This document shows, piece after piece, positions 34,309-46,640 of a stretch of 64,000 nucleotides of DNA. A program made the translations under genes and the position numbers. Each line of letters opens with the position of its first letter. Position 1 is the stretch's first letter. Under the pieces are notes generated by a model. The model was given only the letters and a program-made list of their open reading frames with translations, made no database searches and had not been told where the DNA came from. Source of the DNA: Climacium dendroides (taxonomy: Eukaryota > Streptophyta > Bryopsida > Hypnales > Climaciaceae); assembly GCA_950106755.1 (NCBI GenBank), contig OX467089.1, forward strand, positions 26,579,345-26,643,344, given 5' to 3'.

Positions 34309-37300
34309 ATGGCGGAGGGTGTGGCTGCGGATTTCCGGGAGCGCCCGTTTCTGAGCCGGAAAGAGCAGGAGCGAGGTCGCTACGGGGAGGATGTGACCCC
34401 GTCTGTGAAGATTCACGAGGAGTCGCAGCTGCACGATGGTCTAGGGTTTGGGCAGTGGATGCTGGCGGGTTCGGTGGCCGGGATGGTGGAGCACATGGCC
34501 ATGTTCCCGGTGGATTTGGTGAAGACGCGAATGCAGATGTTGCAAAGTGCAGGCGGCTCCGCGCACAGCACGGTTTATAAAGCTTTCTTCGCCATCGTGA
34601 AGAAGGAAGGGCCGCTCGGATTGTACAGAGGGATTGGTGCCATGGGACTCGGGGCGGGACCAGCGCATGCGGTGTACTTCGCGGCGTATGAGTCCTTGAA
34701 GGAGCGCTTGGGAGGGAATAGGAGCGGGTACCATCCGCTGGCGCATGCTGCGGCAGGCGCGGGGGCCACAATTGCTAGTGACGCCGTGTTCACGCCCATG
34801 GATGTGGTTAAACAGCGGTTGCAGCTGCGGCACAGTCCTTATCGCGGCGTTATGGATTGCATTAGGAAGACGATGAAAGAAGATGGACTTTTGGCATTTT
34901 ACAGGTCGTACAGGACGACTGTGGTGATGAACATTCCTTTTACGGCGGTTCATTTCGCGGCTTATGAGGCGGGGAAGAATGTAAGGCGTCCTTCTGGCTA
35001 AAGTCGATTTGAATTAGGAGGTTTTCGCTGTTGATTTCTTGTTTGGTGAAGTGAGGATACTGAATTGTTTGAGTTTGGGATTGTGCTCCAGATTTTGGAG
35101 TTGGTACTATTATTTTTCGTCTCCGAGGCTATCCCAAGCGCTGCTCAATTGAAATTTGAAGCCCGTTTGTGTGATTTCCTCTGTCTGATTCTTGGAGTTC
35201 CCTGTAGGCAAATTTCTCTCTTTCGTTCTTACCGTAATTCAGAAGCTGCTCATGGTCGGTCTGAATTATCAATCAGTTAGGCGGTTATGCGAGAAACAGC
35301 GTTCATCAATCAGAATTGTAAGAGAGTAGATTCTTTGAGTTCTCTACTTTGGTAGCCGGTTGATCTTTAAGAATCTGGAAGAGTATCAGCAATGTGTTAT
35401 TTATCATCGCTTTATCTCTGATCTGATTTTCTTCCAGCGGGATCTTTAATTTCAGTGGCTAGACTTGAAATTAATATTTGGCGTGTCTTACATGCTCACC
35501 CAAACTGAAGAGCGTTTAGTGTTCGACGCCTCGGAGGGACGATCGTGGTTGCCATGCCAGCAGTGGGAAGGGCTACTCAGGTCGGTCCATGCCCGGTGGA
35601 GACCGTCACGTAGTTAGTCCTGCGATTTCATTTTTTGAGGTCTTGGTGTCCCTTTGTTTCTAGTGGATCGCTTGAGAATGTGTATTGTAGCTAAACTTTT
35701 GCAGGGTGCTATTTACTGGTCTCAAGTCACCGCCGTATTTTTGGCAATGGAGGCTTTCGCAGTCGTGTTCGACTGTGTCTGCATATGAGCTAGTTCTCTT
35801 TGTAGATAAACCAGTTTTTTTGACCGTGGATGGATTCTCGCGACAATTAAACTCTTACTTCAACCACCTTTATTTGAGTATTGTGTCTTGGTGAGGTTTA
35901 ATGTTTTTGATTCTGATTTCTGGATTTAGTTTTGGAAGAAGCGCATTATTCTAGTTCTTACTCAAGAGTTTTGTTTCAGCTGTCGATTCAGAATTGTCTT
36001 CAATCTCTGTCTTATTTCGTTATTTCGGAGTGCTATATATCACAAGGTTGCCTTGAGAGTCCCCATGACCGTTCAGACTACGTTTTTTTGACTTTAAGGA
36101 TCTTAGTGTTGCACGTGTTCGTTCAAGTATTGGTGCAAGCGAGTGAGACACAGTGGTCTGTCGGCGCTTAGCGAGCTTTACTTGGAAGGTTCCAGGTTTT
36201 ACTTGTTTTTGTGGAGGCAGGTTCAGGACGTAGCTATTCTTTCTGAACACGGCAGTGAGAGTTGCTATAGGAAACAAATGCAACAGCAGCCTTTGTTCTG
36301 TGCCCAATCGCTAGCTGTTTGCGCTTGTCTGTCTGTTATTTCTGAATTTCTGCTGTTGAACACGTCGGTGGGTGTTTGTGAACGTGAGAATGCGTTCATA
36401 GATTTTTATTTTTATTCATTTTTTTGGTTGCTCTGTACACGTCGGTTGAAAAGGTTGTGACGACTTTGTAATGCACTAGCCGCTGGTTTCTTTCAAGTTT
36501 TGATGAGGGTAAGAGCCTGGTATTTTGCAGGTTTTAGCAGATCTTTATCCACAGCATGCAGATGAGGAACATTTATTGATGCATATTACTGCTGGTGGAG
36601 CTGCTGGAGCTTTAGCTAGTGCTGTGACAACCCCACTTGACGTTATCAAGACAAGATTGCAATGCCAGGTGAGTCCCTGTCTTGAATCTTGACCATCTAG
36701 TCGTCTCGATTCTCTCGTATCGAGTAGAGTTTGTAAAATATGAGATTTTAGTACTTTAGGCAAGGCTGATAAGTTCCTTACTGAAATTTCTGGGTTGAAA
36801 TTCTTAGATGCTTTCAAATTTTAGTATGTAGGCAACAAGGCATACCACATTCTCGTTTGAATGTTGCAAGGACTGTAATTAACAGAGTTAGATTGTTGGT
36901 CTGATTAGCTGAATTGGAACAAATTGCATCTACTTTCGTTACAGGGTCTGCGTTTGATTCAAGCACTGGTCCGAAATAGTTTCTCTTGCAGTCGATCGCG
37001 ACTGTTCTTTGTAGTGTCTTTGGATCATCGGACGTTACAATACCGATCTCACCACATATGGTGTGTGAGTGAAGGTTGTGCTGCAAAATTATCGTGGGCC
37101 ATAATTATTTAGAACAATGCATGTGCTTGGGGTCCAGTGAAGATGTTTTGAAAGCCACAGTAATTACGAAAAGTAGAATTGGGAAACCTCTCGTAAATAC
37201 TGTGGCCAACAATATTTGTTGTATTTGGAGTATTTGGTTCCTATTTGAATTTTGGCAGTGTCTGATCATTACTGTAATGAACTCAAATTGAAGTGAAACT

Positions 37301-37884
37301 AACTTGGCCCGTGCCCAGAAGTAGTTGAAACTACCCCTGCGCATAAGACTGCAAATGGGAGTTAGATGGAATAGATTACTGTGATTCCATTTATCAAAGT
37401 GAAATGAAAGTAAAATGTAGGGACCCAAGTCTGAGTTTCGCTTGAAATTGCTCTCGGAAAGAAACCACCCTGCCCTTCTAAATAATAGGTAGTAGGCACT
37501 CTTCCAATGCCATATGTTGTTCTGCTCCCATTTAGCATTTAACTTTAAGTTCACGTAGCATTTTTGTTGTCTATCCTGACGGATTGTTGGAGACAGATTT
37601 GTAGCTCTGCAAGGTGTTTTACAGGTTTTTGATGTTTTCTTTGTAATTCTCCACAGGGTGTAAATGGATCTGATAGATACGCAAGCGGATCTGTATTGGC
37701 AGCGGCCCGCAGTATTGTAAAGCGAGAAGGAGCAAGTTCCCTTTGGAGGGGAATGAGACCTCGTGTTCTATTTCATACTCCAGCAGCCGCAATCTGCTGG
37801 TCTACGTATGAAGCAGGCAAAACTTTTCTACAACGTTGGAACGATGACAATATGAGCACTGGAGCTAATGTACTGAAGCATTGA
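34309..37884 (+). CDS. MIT: Mitoferrin-type mitochondrial iron carrier
   Basis: Mitoferrins are inner-membrane carriers of the SLC25 family that bring iron into the matrix for Fe-S cluster and haem synthesis. Three exons join in phase 0: 34309-34980 (donor GTAAGG), 36531-36668 (between TTTTGCAG and GTGAGT) and 37657-37884 (after CTCCACAG, TGA 37882-37884). The product is 345 aa, the usual size with a roughly 45-residue N-terminal extension. The three carrier signatures are PVDLVKTR (67-74), PMDVVKQR (163-170) and PLDVIKTR (259-266). Mitoferrin-type contact segments are present: GAGPAHAVYF (115-124), NIPFTAVHF (208-216) and TPAAAICWSTYEA in repeat 3. Six membrane spans are expected. ATG at 34309 is the first in frame; the frame is open upstream to 34228 without another ATG. 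Exon 1 is much GC-richer than the rest of the window. All key residues are intact. Confidence 0.95.
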
Positions 37885-38743
37885 CCCCAATGATCATTAG
37901 CTCAAATGCAGCTTTCCTTCTATCACTGGTTGGGATCGGGTCAGACTCTTATTTTGAGTGGGTTGTTGATTTATTTGGTCAACCAATTATTGGGGTAAAT
38001 GTGCCCCTCTACGCTTCGATTGACCTTACCAGTCATGCTTAGACTAACTGGATCGATTCCACCAAGAAGCCGAAGTGTTCCACGAAGAACTCTTCGAATG
38101 TAGGGTAATCACCTCGGGGATGGATAGTGAAGTTTTTTCAGGCACACAAGATTGTAAATTATTCCGTTAAGACCCTTTGATATTGCATTTTCCTAATTTG
38201 CTATACAGCCGGAAAGAAAGATGGTTTCCTCAAAGGCCGAGGATCTGTCCTATACAGTGTCAAACGAAGTGACTGCATAACGATTAGGAGTGGAATGGAA
38301 GAGCAGGACAAGTGGCTATCGAAGGCAGTTTGTATGGCAGACACGAGTGAGCTGGGGCACGACTTTGTCACTCAGATCCAGCTACTGTTACTTACCTCCT
38401 ACATCTGTGAGGTTCTGGTTATGCTGAAAAATTAAGAGGACTTACAAGTCATGTGACGGCCATCTTAGAGTAATATGACTGGAGTAGTGGAAGAGCTGAG
38501 TTTTTCGAGTTCATTCCTAAGATACCAGTTTTATCTGTACCCCTTTGCCGTTTTACTCTGGTTTTTGAGTTTTGAAGCTCAGAAAGCAGGATGTTTTTCA
38601 AGAATCAAAACGGTTATGTGGAATTATGTTTTATCTTAAGTTTTGAGTAAATTCTGTAGCTGAACAGTTGAGGTTCCCTGCACCAGGAACTTATCTGTTC
38701 AAACATTAGGAATCACCACGTTTATGCAGATGGCTGCTAGAGG
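37885..38743 (+). other. Mitoferrin 3' flank
   Basis: This holds the probable 3' UTR and flank. Composition is balanced until about 38.4 kb and then AT-rich. No further coding frame was recognised. Confidence 0.5.
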
Positions 38744-39069
38744 TTAACCCCTAAATGCCAAACTGTCATGTTTTGCCATATGGAGAATTTGAATCCACTG
38801 ACTGGTGGTAAAAAAATATATTTAAGAAAAGATATTTGAGCTTAATTACTTTGTAGTAGGTCTATTACTACCCTGTGTACATATGAAAAAAATCATATCA
38901 TTCAAAATTTTGAATTTTCATGGGGCTTCCAGTGTCACATGACGTTCAATCATGATCATGTATAACTTGAGCCATTTCAAACTTGATGACCTGCGATTAT
39001 ATTGATCTCAAGAGATGATCTCAATTGTATTGAATTTGTACTCATGTAACAAAACTAAGCTAACCAAGC
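38744..39069. mobile_element. Left end of a TTAA element (E5)
   Basis: The end TTAACCCCTAAATGCCAAAC starts with TTAA at 38744-38747 and matches the E9 end (TTAACACCTAAATGCCCAAG). It is followed within 330 bp by the left end of E6, so E5 is probably interrupted or truncated there. No right end was located. Confidence 0.6.
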
Positions 39070-41127
39070 TTAACCCTTTAAGTTCCTTGACTATTTTTTC
39101 ACCAAAAACATTCCAAAATTGCCATTTTTAGTACAAGTACCAAATTTTAGAAAAATTACATTTTTAGACACATGTACCCTGATTGACAAAATTGAGTACA
39201 AAGTTGAAACTTTTTTATTCAAACAACCATACCATAAGCATCAATGGACAAAGTCCAAAAGTAGATATATTTGTAATCATAGAAGTTGTGAAGAAAAAAT
39301 TAGTTGTGATTTGAAAGAAAATCAATTTCAAAAATAGCCATGTCAAAAACTCAATTTTTTTCAACATAATTTGAAATTACTTTATCTTTTGCCAATTTTT
39401 TCTTAGAACTCCAAAAAAAACTTTTTGTACCTTGGCATGTTGGATACATCATTTCAAATAGTTGTACACAAAAATTTAAGGAAACTAATATTTTTAGAAT
39501 TTAAAATAGCAATAGTTTTAAAAATATACAAATAATGGTACAAGGTACAATATGGACCATTTTTACATCTTTAATGCCCTTGCATTTGAAATATTTGTTG
39601 AATTGGGCAATGTGTTCAATTTAAATTTCACAACCATATAATGCATTTTTAGGTTCAATTTTTTTGTCCAAAGACAAGAGTCCATAATGCACATAATTGA
39701 TCCAACAAATCTTCCCCAAAGAATTATTATTGTCAATATCACCCTAAGTCCCAAAAGCAACTCGGTTGGCAAAAAAATTGAAATATATTTTTAATCATTT
39801 TCTAATAATTTACATTTTGTCTACATGGAAAGCTTGATCCGTTCCATTTGGATTACCGGTAGTGATGTTATAGTTATGGAGTTTTTGTTTTATAAAGAAT
39901 CATTGCATTTTCTTGAGAAAATAACATATTGGAATTGTTTTTGAATTTGATGTTCACGATTTCAAACTAAAAATCCACAAGGTTCAATTTTCTTGCTAGA
40001 TTAGTTGCTACAACAATCTTACCAATGGAATTAGTGTATTTCAATTCCACCTTAGAGCTATTAACAACTTACTTGTCCCTACTATCTCTTACCTACTTCT
40101 ATTTATCAATTTTTTAAAGAATGAAAATCAAGTCTTTGTGTTTTTTCCCTAGATTTTCAATTCATTTTTCTACAATATAGATATTTTAACTAAGAGTTTG
40201 TAGTGCAATATTAAAAGCTAATCTTTAAACAACATTTCCTCATTTAGCAAACAACCCAAAGAAGAATTAAAATCTCCTTGAAGTAAAACATAGATCTTGT
40301 TGCTTGCCCAAAATTTGTTTGGTTTGGTCATGCAACAGTATTTGACCTTATAACCTAAATGCAATAATTGGCAAACCACATTCATTATAGATGTGGGTCC
40401 ACTACGTTGAAACATTTCAAAAAAATGCAAGAGAACACTTTTTGTCAATACCATACTTTATTAGCACCTTCAACAACAACAACAAAAAATTTGCCTAATT
40501 TTTTAAGAAATGACCCCTTTGTCTTGTCTAATATTTGAAAATTGCATCTATTTGAGGAAGAAATCATGATATCCTCCTCTTGGGATGTGTAATGGCCATT
40601 TATGGCAATCCTATCTCAATATTGAATGTATCCTATGAACACATAACCTCTTGTCTTCTTGGAAACCATTTAATGAAGTATCTAAACCTTGCCAATGTCT
40701 ATGCCTTGTTTATTTTTGAATAGTTACTTCTATATCATAAATTAAGTTTTAATCTTGGTTAATCTTTCTTTTGGACTTTAATTAAATGTTAGGCACTTGA
40801 ACTCATGTTGAAGCTACTAGTAAAGTATGGTAATTCTTTCAAAACCAAGTCTCCATGGCTTGGCTTGTTGTCTAAGAAAAAGATTTATAGTCTTGTAATC
40901 TACTCATACAAGGTACAAGAATATTGTTTTCTTCACTTTAAATGCAAATATTTTGTAATCTACATAGTCAAAGTTTCTAAAATTATTTTGCACATTCTAT
41001 CAATAGTCTAGTGCAAGATCCTAGAGTTTGATATGCAAAAAAAAATTATTTATTTTTCTTTTAGTAATAAAATGAAATTTTTGAGTGATTTTTGATGGAA
41101 GGATGACCTTGGGACTTTAGGGGTTAA
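39070..41127. mobile_element. TTAA-bounded inverted-repeat element E6 (2,058 bp)
   Basis: The left end is TTAACCCTTTAAGTTCC (TTAA 39070-39073). The right end is GGGACTTTAGGGGTTAA (TTAA 41124-41127), whose complement TTAACCCCTAAAGTCCC pairs with the left end with three mismatches in 17. The left interior resembles E2, with ACAAGTACCAAATTTT..AAAAA followed by TTTTTAGACACA. The interior is longer than in E3 and holds - strand protein-like pieces (about 40200-40690) that I could not assign. It may be a decayed longer member of the family. Confidence 0.75.
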
Positions 41128-42268
41128 CCCTTTAATTACTAAGAAGCCCAAATTGGGCCTCACGTTTTTTAAGCAATTTTGAAGAATTTATATAGGTTTT
41201 AAAATTTTATTTTAATAAATATTTACTTAAACCAATGCATGCAATGTTCTTCACTCAAGCTAATGATATAATCAAATTCTTCATTTACATTATATGATCT
41301 ACAATATAAACAATCAAAATAGGGGTACAAACTAGGCTCAAGTACACAATATCTTGGTTTCTTCATCCATCTATATATTTGTAAATTCTTTTGTTAGTTC
41401 TTTAACATTTGTATGATATGGATTTTAAAACTCTTCATCTATAGCTTGAAGTATGTTTCACCTCAAAAAATATATTTTCTTACTTAAAAATGGACCTTTG
41501 AAAACAACTTGAACAAATAAATAAAACATAAATTTCACAAAATCACTAGAACCAAAATGTAATATTTTGAACTAGTAAGAAAAAAACATTGAAAAAATTC
41601 CAAATTCCAATTCACTTTAGAAGGAATATTAAAATATTTTAGTTTTTAGATTTTAATAATAAATATTGGTTAGTATAGTAGTTGATCCAGTTGTATAGAT
41701 CCAATCTATGCATCAAGGTTAGTTACAAATTATGTTTAGAAGTCATTATTAAATTATTCTTCCGTCTTGCATTTTATAATGCATCTTTACAATATTGAAA
41801 TTTTGGCCTACACTTATTTAGATCACCATTAAATTACTCTTCCATCTTCCATTTTACAATGCATATTTATAATTTTGGAAATTTCACCTACCTCTTGTCT
41901 TAAAAGGGCTTGACTTGGGATTGAAGCTTTTGGAGTTGAACTGCAATCCTTTTCCTTGGATGCCCCATGCCCATAAGTTCTCACTAGTGGAAGTATGCAT
42001 AAAACTCAAGTAAACTCTATTTTAAACCAAAAATAAATATGTAGTTCCCACTTTATTATTATTTTGATTGTGTACATAATTTTACACATTTGATTGTGTA
42101 CATAATTTTGAAAGGAAATTAAGCCCTAAGATTCACAACCATGGATTTTGTTTATTTTATTTACTACTTAGTAGATATGTTAGATGCCTCCTATTGCTTC
42201 TTTTGGATTGTTTCATTTAAAGAAGAAAATATACTCCAACACTACACATTAAATTTTTTTTATAGGAG
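41124..42268. other. AT-rich DNA starting with another TTAA end (E7)
   Basis: Directly at the right TTAA of E6 a new left-type end begins, TTAACCCTTTAATTACTAAG, so two elements share or abut one TTAA. No right end for it was found. The rest is AT-rich and non-coding; ATTAAATTACTCTTCC.TCTT..ATTTTA.AATGCAT occurs twice (about 41751 and 41831), an 80-bp tandem duplication. Confidence 0.45.
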
Positions 42269-43229
42269 TTAACCCATAAAAGACCAATTCCATAAGCATG
42301 TTGTCAAACTTCATTTATAAGCTCAATTTAGCCTTTTAAATCATTTCAATTTTTGATATAATATTTTTGCTATATGAGACTATGTATTATCTATCAATGC
42401 AAAAATATCTCCTATAGTAGTTTTACAATAAATCATAATTATAATCATTTTTAAACTAATAAGAATAAAAAATATAATGAAATTAATTTAAGCTTTTGCA
42501 AAAAGTAAAAGTAACCATGAAAAATAGTTTGAAACTTTTCAAGTGATTGTTTTCATATTCACACCCAAAACTACCTTGGCAATGACCCTAAACCACCATC
42601 AAGGTAAATTTAGCCTTTATATAATTGATTGATAAATTTTGGTAATTTTCTTGTGTAAACATACATTCCTCTCTATAGATGCTAAATTTATAAGAAATAT
42701 TGGTGGAAAAATTAAATTATTATGTTTTTTTTAAATATAATTTGTTCATAAAATTATATCAATTAGAATGCATGTTATAATAAGTTGGCATTGTTATAAA
42801 AATGAAGGCTAGAATGAGAAACAATATGTTGAAATATGAACTTCAAATCATTTTAAGACAAAAAATATAGATATTATATTTTATAGATTCTAAGAATGGA
42901 TGTTTTGCAATTAAGTTTGACCAAGTTGCATCCACTTTTTGGATGTGGGGACATTAAATGACTTTAGAGCCTTGAAGTGGCTTTTGGATGAAATAGTGAG
43001 ATTTTCATCAAATAATTTTTAAATTTTTTTGTGAATGTGTCTCAAATGGATGGTTGTGAAAATTCACTTACATAGGTATTATTGACCTTTCAACAATAGA
43101 AGATGCTAACAAATTGCTCTTTTAAAGTCTTTTGGCAACATGTACATCCTAGTTTTTTACTTGAATTTCAACAAGTCTTGTAAAATATTTAAAATTGCAT
43201 ATTTTATTGCAATTTGGACTTTGGACGTA
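42269..43229. other. AT-rich DNA starting with a TTAA end (E8)
   Basis: The left-type end TTAACCCATAAAAGACCAAT begins at 42269, related to the E3 tip. A matching right end was not found. There is no coding content. Confidence 0.45.
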
Positions 43230-44290
43230 TAGCAATAGTGTTATGATGTAGGTTGTCTACTAGTTGAAGCAATCATCTTTGTATGTTAAAGGATGTGTGT
43301 AGTGTTGCGAGTTCTTCTTAGTTGTTTTTGTTAATTGTTGATTGATAACCAATTGGTTAGTATTTGATGTTAGGATTAAGGATGTAGGATTAGAATTAGC
43401 CAATGGCTAACTTCCTAGGATTAAGGATGTAGGATTAGGATTAGCCAATGGCTAACTTCTTAGAATTAAGGTTGACAACTTAGAGAAAAGAGTTGGTTCC
43501 TTATCTCTTTCTTGGTTCTTGGTGGGGTTTGAGGTGTGGGATGTATTTGGGTGCTAAATTGTACATTTGTTGGTGATTCATTATAGATAGAAGCATTGAT
43601 GTGAAGAGTTTTGGATTGTGTTTTGATATAATGTTGAATCAAAACAAAATTTTGGATACGAGTTTTTGAATAATTGATCTACTATGATACCAATTTTTAG
43701 ATTTAAACACATTAAAGAAAAGGAAAAATCAAGCTTCATATTAAAGGTATTTAGAATCTAAGGTAACTAAAAAGGGTGTGTTTGAGAGCTTCAATCATAT
43801 TGAACTTTGTGGTATGGCTATGAAACTTGGAGGATATTTTTATTATCTTTTGTCAAAATTTTAGTTACAATGGATATGGGACCTATAGATTATGTGCAAA
43901 ATACCATCAAAATGTTGATGCTAAGACTTGCTAAAAAGTCAATAACATGGAATTGTCCACCAAAGTTGGACAATACTTAGATTTGGAAGAAAATTGATGT
44001 GTGAGTACATGACAAGCCCATTTACATTGTGGTAAAATTTCAAGACATTTGGAATGATTGCCCATTATTTATGCTATGACAAAGTTAACTATGGTAGTTT
44101 GTAAGTTATCATGGGAATTATAGGATAGAGATTTGGGAGAAAGGGAATTTAGGAATAGGTTTAAGATTATTTAGGGCTCAAGGGTACAATGAAATTATAT
44201 GCAAAGCATTCTACAACAAAGGCCTTGTGCTAATCCGAACCTATTTGCTAAACTTTGCAACAACAATCTATTGATTTTTAATTATAGAAT
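43230..44290 (-). mobile_element. Dispersed element R, copy 1 (possible LTR and leader)
   Basis: This is related along its length to 51885-53095 (same orientation) and to 62100-63420 (opposite orientation). On the - strand a sequence TTGGTATCATAGTAGATCA occurs near 43690, close to the initiator-Met tRNA primer-binding site TGGTATCAGAGC found just inside the 5' LTR of many plant retrotransposons. On that reading 44290-43700 is LTR and 43690-43230 is leader. No gag or pol was found. A 44-bp phrase around GTAGGATTAG.ATTAGCCAAT is tandemly repeated near 43380-43450. Confidence 0.55.
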
Positions 44291-44831
44291 GACATAGAAC
44301 TTCAATTTACACCATGATATTTCAAACAATAATATATAACAATGATGAATTTAGTTTAGCATTTTTAGATTAGCATTTTTGTATTTTATACGAATTTCTT
44401 TAATTCTTTCATTTACTCTTTACGAATTTATGATAATTTCAATTTTTCAATCATTTTTTTTTATCAATTTAAGGATATATTCAAGGTATATGATTTCATC
44501 TCTAGAAAACATTCAGATAATATTTTGTGAAAAGTAGACCATATAGAGAAAAAAATATTGCAATTGGATACACAATTTTAGATGGCATTGTTTAGGGTTT
44601 CAAGGAACAATATCTCCTAATTATATTAAATAACCTTAGTACATTTTATTGGTACTAAATACATGAATTCTAAATGGTACAACAACCTCACACCAAGACC
44701 ATGTAAAGTACCATTACAACCACTATTAGAATAACATTCATAAGACATCAATGTACACTACTAAATGGATTCTACTAAATGTACTAAAGGCTCTCAAGGT
44801 TGTAGAGGTACATTTGTTTTCTCATTACAAC
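44291..44831. other. AT-rich spacer
   Basis: No gene or repeat was recognised. Confidence 0.5.
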
Positions 44832-45025
44832 AACAATGCACAAACAGTGCACATTTCACAAGGAGGTTGCTTCTAGTGACCGTTGCATTTCAACTTCAAT
44901 AATTCATAACTAATTCCACAAAGCTCCAAAAAATACGAAATGACTTGGGTTAAATGACAATTCTATTTGTCTTTGAAGGAAATTTTATTAAAAAATATTT
45001 CAAGATGTCAAACCTCCCCCAAATA
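44832..45025. repeat. Dispersed repeat family C, copy 2
   Basis: This is the second copy of the family described at 26284-26478, in the same orientation. It is more AT-rich, with GCACAAACAGTGCAC and CATAACTAATTCCACAAAGC retained. Confidence 0.75.
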
Positions 45026-45154
45026 ATTATTAGATTTTAAATGATCACTTTATAAACTTCTTGTCTATGCCCACTTTAGTACTATAATGATAGTGGCTTC
45101 TATCTTATACTCTCCTTCCTATGGTCTCATTCAACAAAATGGAGTGACCATCCA

Positions 45155-45410
45155 TCCATTAAGATAGTTTGTTTGTTTGTTTGTTTTGTTTTGTATTGTT
45201 TATTTGTTATGATGAAATCTCTTGAACCCTCGTTTGAACCATGAGTTTTCTGGTTGCATGCTTCTTACCGTTGGAAAGCTCTCAATGAGGAGGGGCTTTG
45301 TTTCATAGCATTGGACCTACAATGTGAAAGCTATTGAATTTCAAAGTTTCTATGAGTAAGAAAATTAGAAAATTAGTTTTGCTTTTAATTGTAGCAATGG
45401 CATAGGGCTC
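45155..45410. repeat. Inverted copy of repeat B
   Basis: The complement matches units B and B' of 33118-33606: here TTATTTGTTATGATGAAATCTC, GGTTGCATGC, TTTGTTTCAT and ACAATGTGAAAGCTATTGAA correspond to their complements. A GTTTGTTTGTTTGTTT run lies at about 45170. Confidence 0.65.
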
Positions 45411-46640
45411 ATTAAGATAGTATGCTCTAAAATTAATCATTTAAGGATTGGTCTACCTTTTTCATAGGTTTTCATGGACAAATTTTTTTTTATATCATTT
45501 TTCAGAAAAAGAAAAAAAGACATGGAACCTAACACAAGTAAGTCGTTTTGTATTTTTTCAAGTATTTTTGAATTACTTATAAATTTTTAAAGATTAAGGA
45601 CATAAACACCTATTTGTGACCATAGGTCTCCCAAAATCCATCCACTTGCAACTAAATCATGCCTACAAAGCGAGCCCAACAGGGTAATTTGGGATTCTTT
45701 AGGATAAAAGTAAAAATATGCCCCCTATTTTGAGCCATGCCTACGGTACATTCCAATTCTTTCCAAGCTAATCTGGGGTCTCTGATTGCAAATATGAATT
45801 CAAAATTTGAAAAAAAAATTAATGTAAGAAACAAAAAATTCCTGCATTTTCTCCCTAGGTAAATTCAGCCTACTGGGCCCATTTCTTGGGCAGGGTTTAA
45901 TGTCCCCGTAAAGAGATGTGCAGATTCAAAGACTGTGATTGACTCTTGCAATAGAAAAATAAATGTTTCCTAGATGCATTCAATTGCTGAAGTAGTCCAT
46001 TCAAGGATCACCTCATCTCCAGTCTGCCCCTAAAGCTAGGGTCCATTTGAAGGAGAGGGTCCGTTTTACAGCACGCTACCGTAGTTGAATTCTAAATCCC
46101 CATCACGAAGCTCAAGAGCATGACTGCACTTTTTCTGCGGGTGGCGTGTGTCCAGTTTGCCCTTTCTTGCGTCTGCCACACTTCAAGTTCGTTTTCTGGG
46201 CCAGCCCAACTGAAGCCCAAGGACATGGTCAAATGACCTCATCCCCCATTCCTTTGAAACATTGGACATGCAAGCACCAGGAATCCCTGATTTGGATTGA
46301 TGCCCTGATTGATGCCCCAATTGATGCCCCAATTGATGCCCCCATGGGCCCATCATGGGCATCCACTAAGTATCAACTGGGTGCTCCACGGCTACCGAAT
46401 TCGCATAACTTTTTGTAGGAGGCGTGTGGGGGACGTGTACTTTCTGGCCTCCTCCACACTCCATGGGGACCATCAAATAAAAGCACATGGATGTACAACC
46501 AAACTCCTTTTTTTATGGTATGCTCGTGACAATGGAACAAATATCTCGTCCCACCAACCCACACTATCATTGATTGTAGGCCCTTTGTCTCGCTTTCAAA
46601 CTAAGGGGTGGTTTACACGTTTGTATGAAGACTAAATGAA
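45411..46640. other. Spacer with GC-richer island, no gene recognised
   Basis: Composition is more balanced at 45.85-46.55 kb. Overlapping open frames at 46146-46635 are not recognisable proteins; one owes its length to the 12-bp repeat at 46296. Confidence 0.4.
46296..46343. repeat. 12-bp unit repeated four times
   Basis: Units ATTGATGCCCTG, ATTGATGCCCCA, ATTGATGCCCCA and ATTGATGCCCCC run head to tail. In one frame this gives a four-residue DAPI-type repeat, but the surrounding frame is not a convincing gene. Confidence 0.95.

Noticed and set aside
34286..34953. Two long - strand open frames
   Set aside because: They are shadows of the GC-rich mitoferrin exon 1.
34228..35001. 257-codon single-exon reading of mitoferrin
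   Set aside because: It runs through the donor at 34981 into intron 1; the spliced version restores the third carrier repeat.
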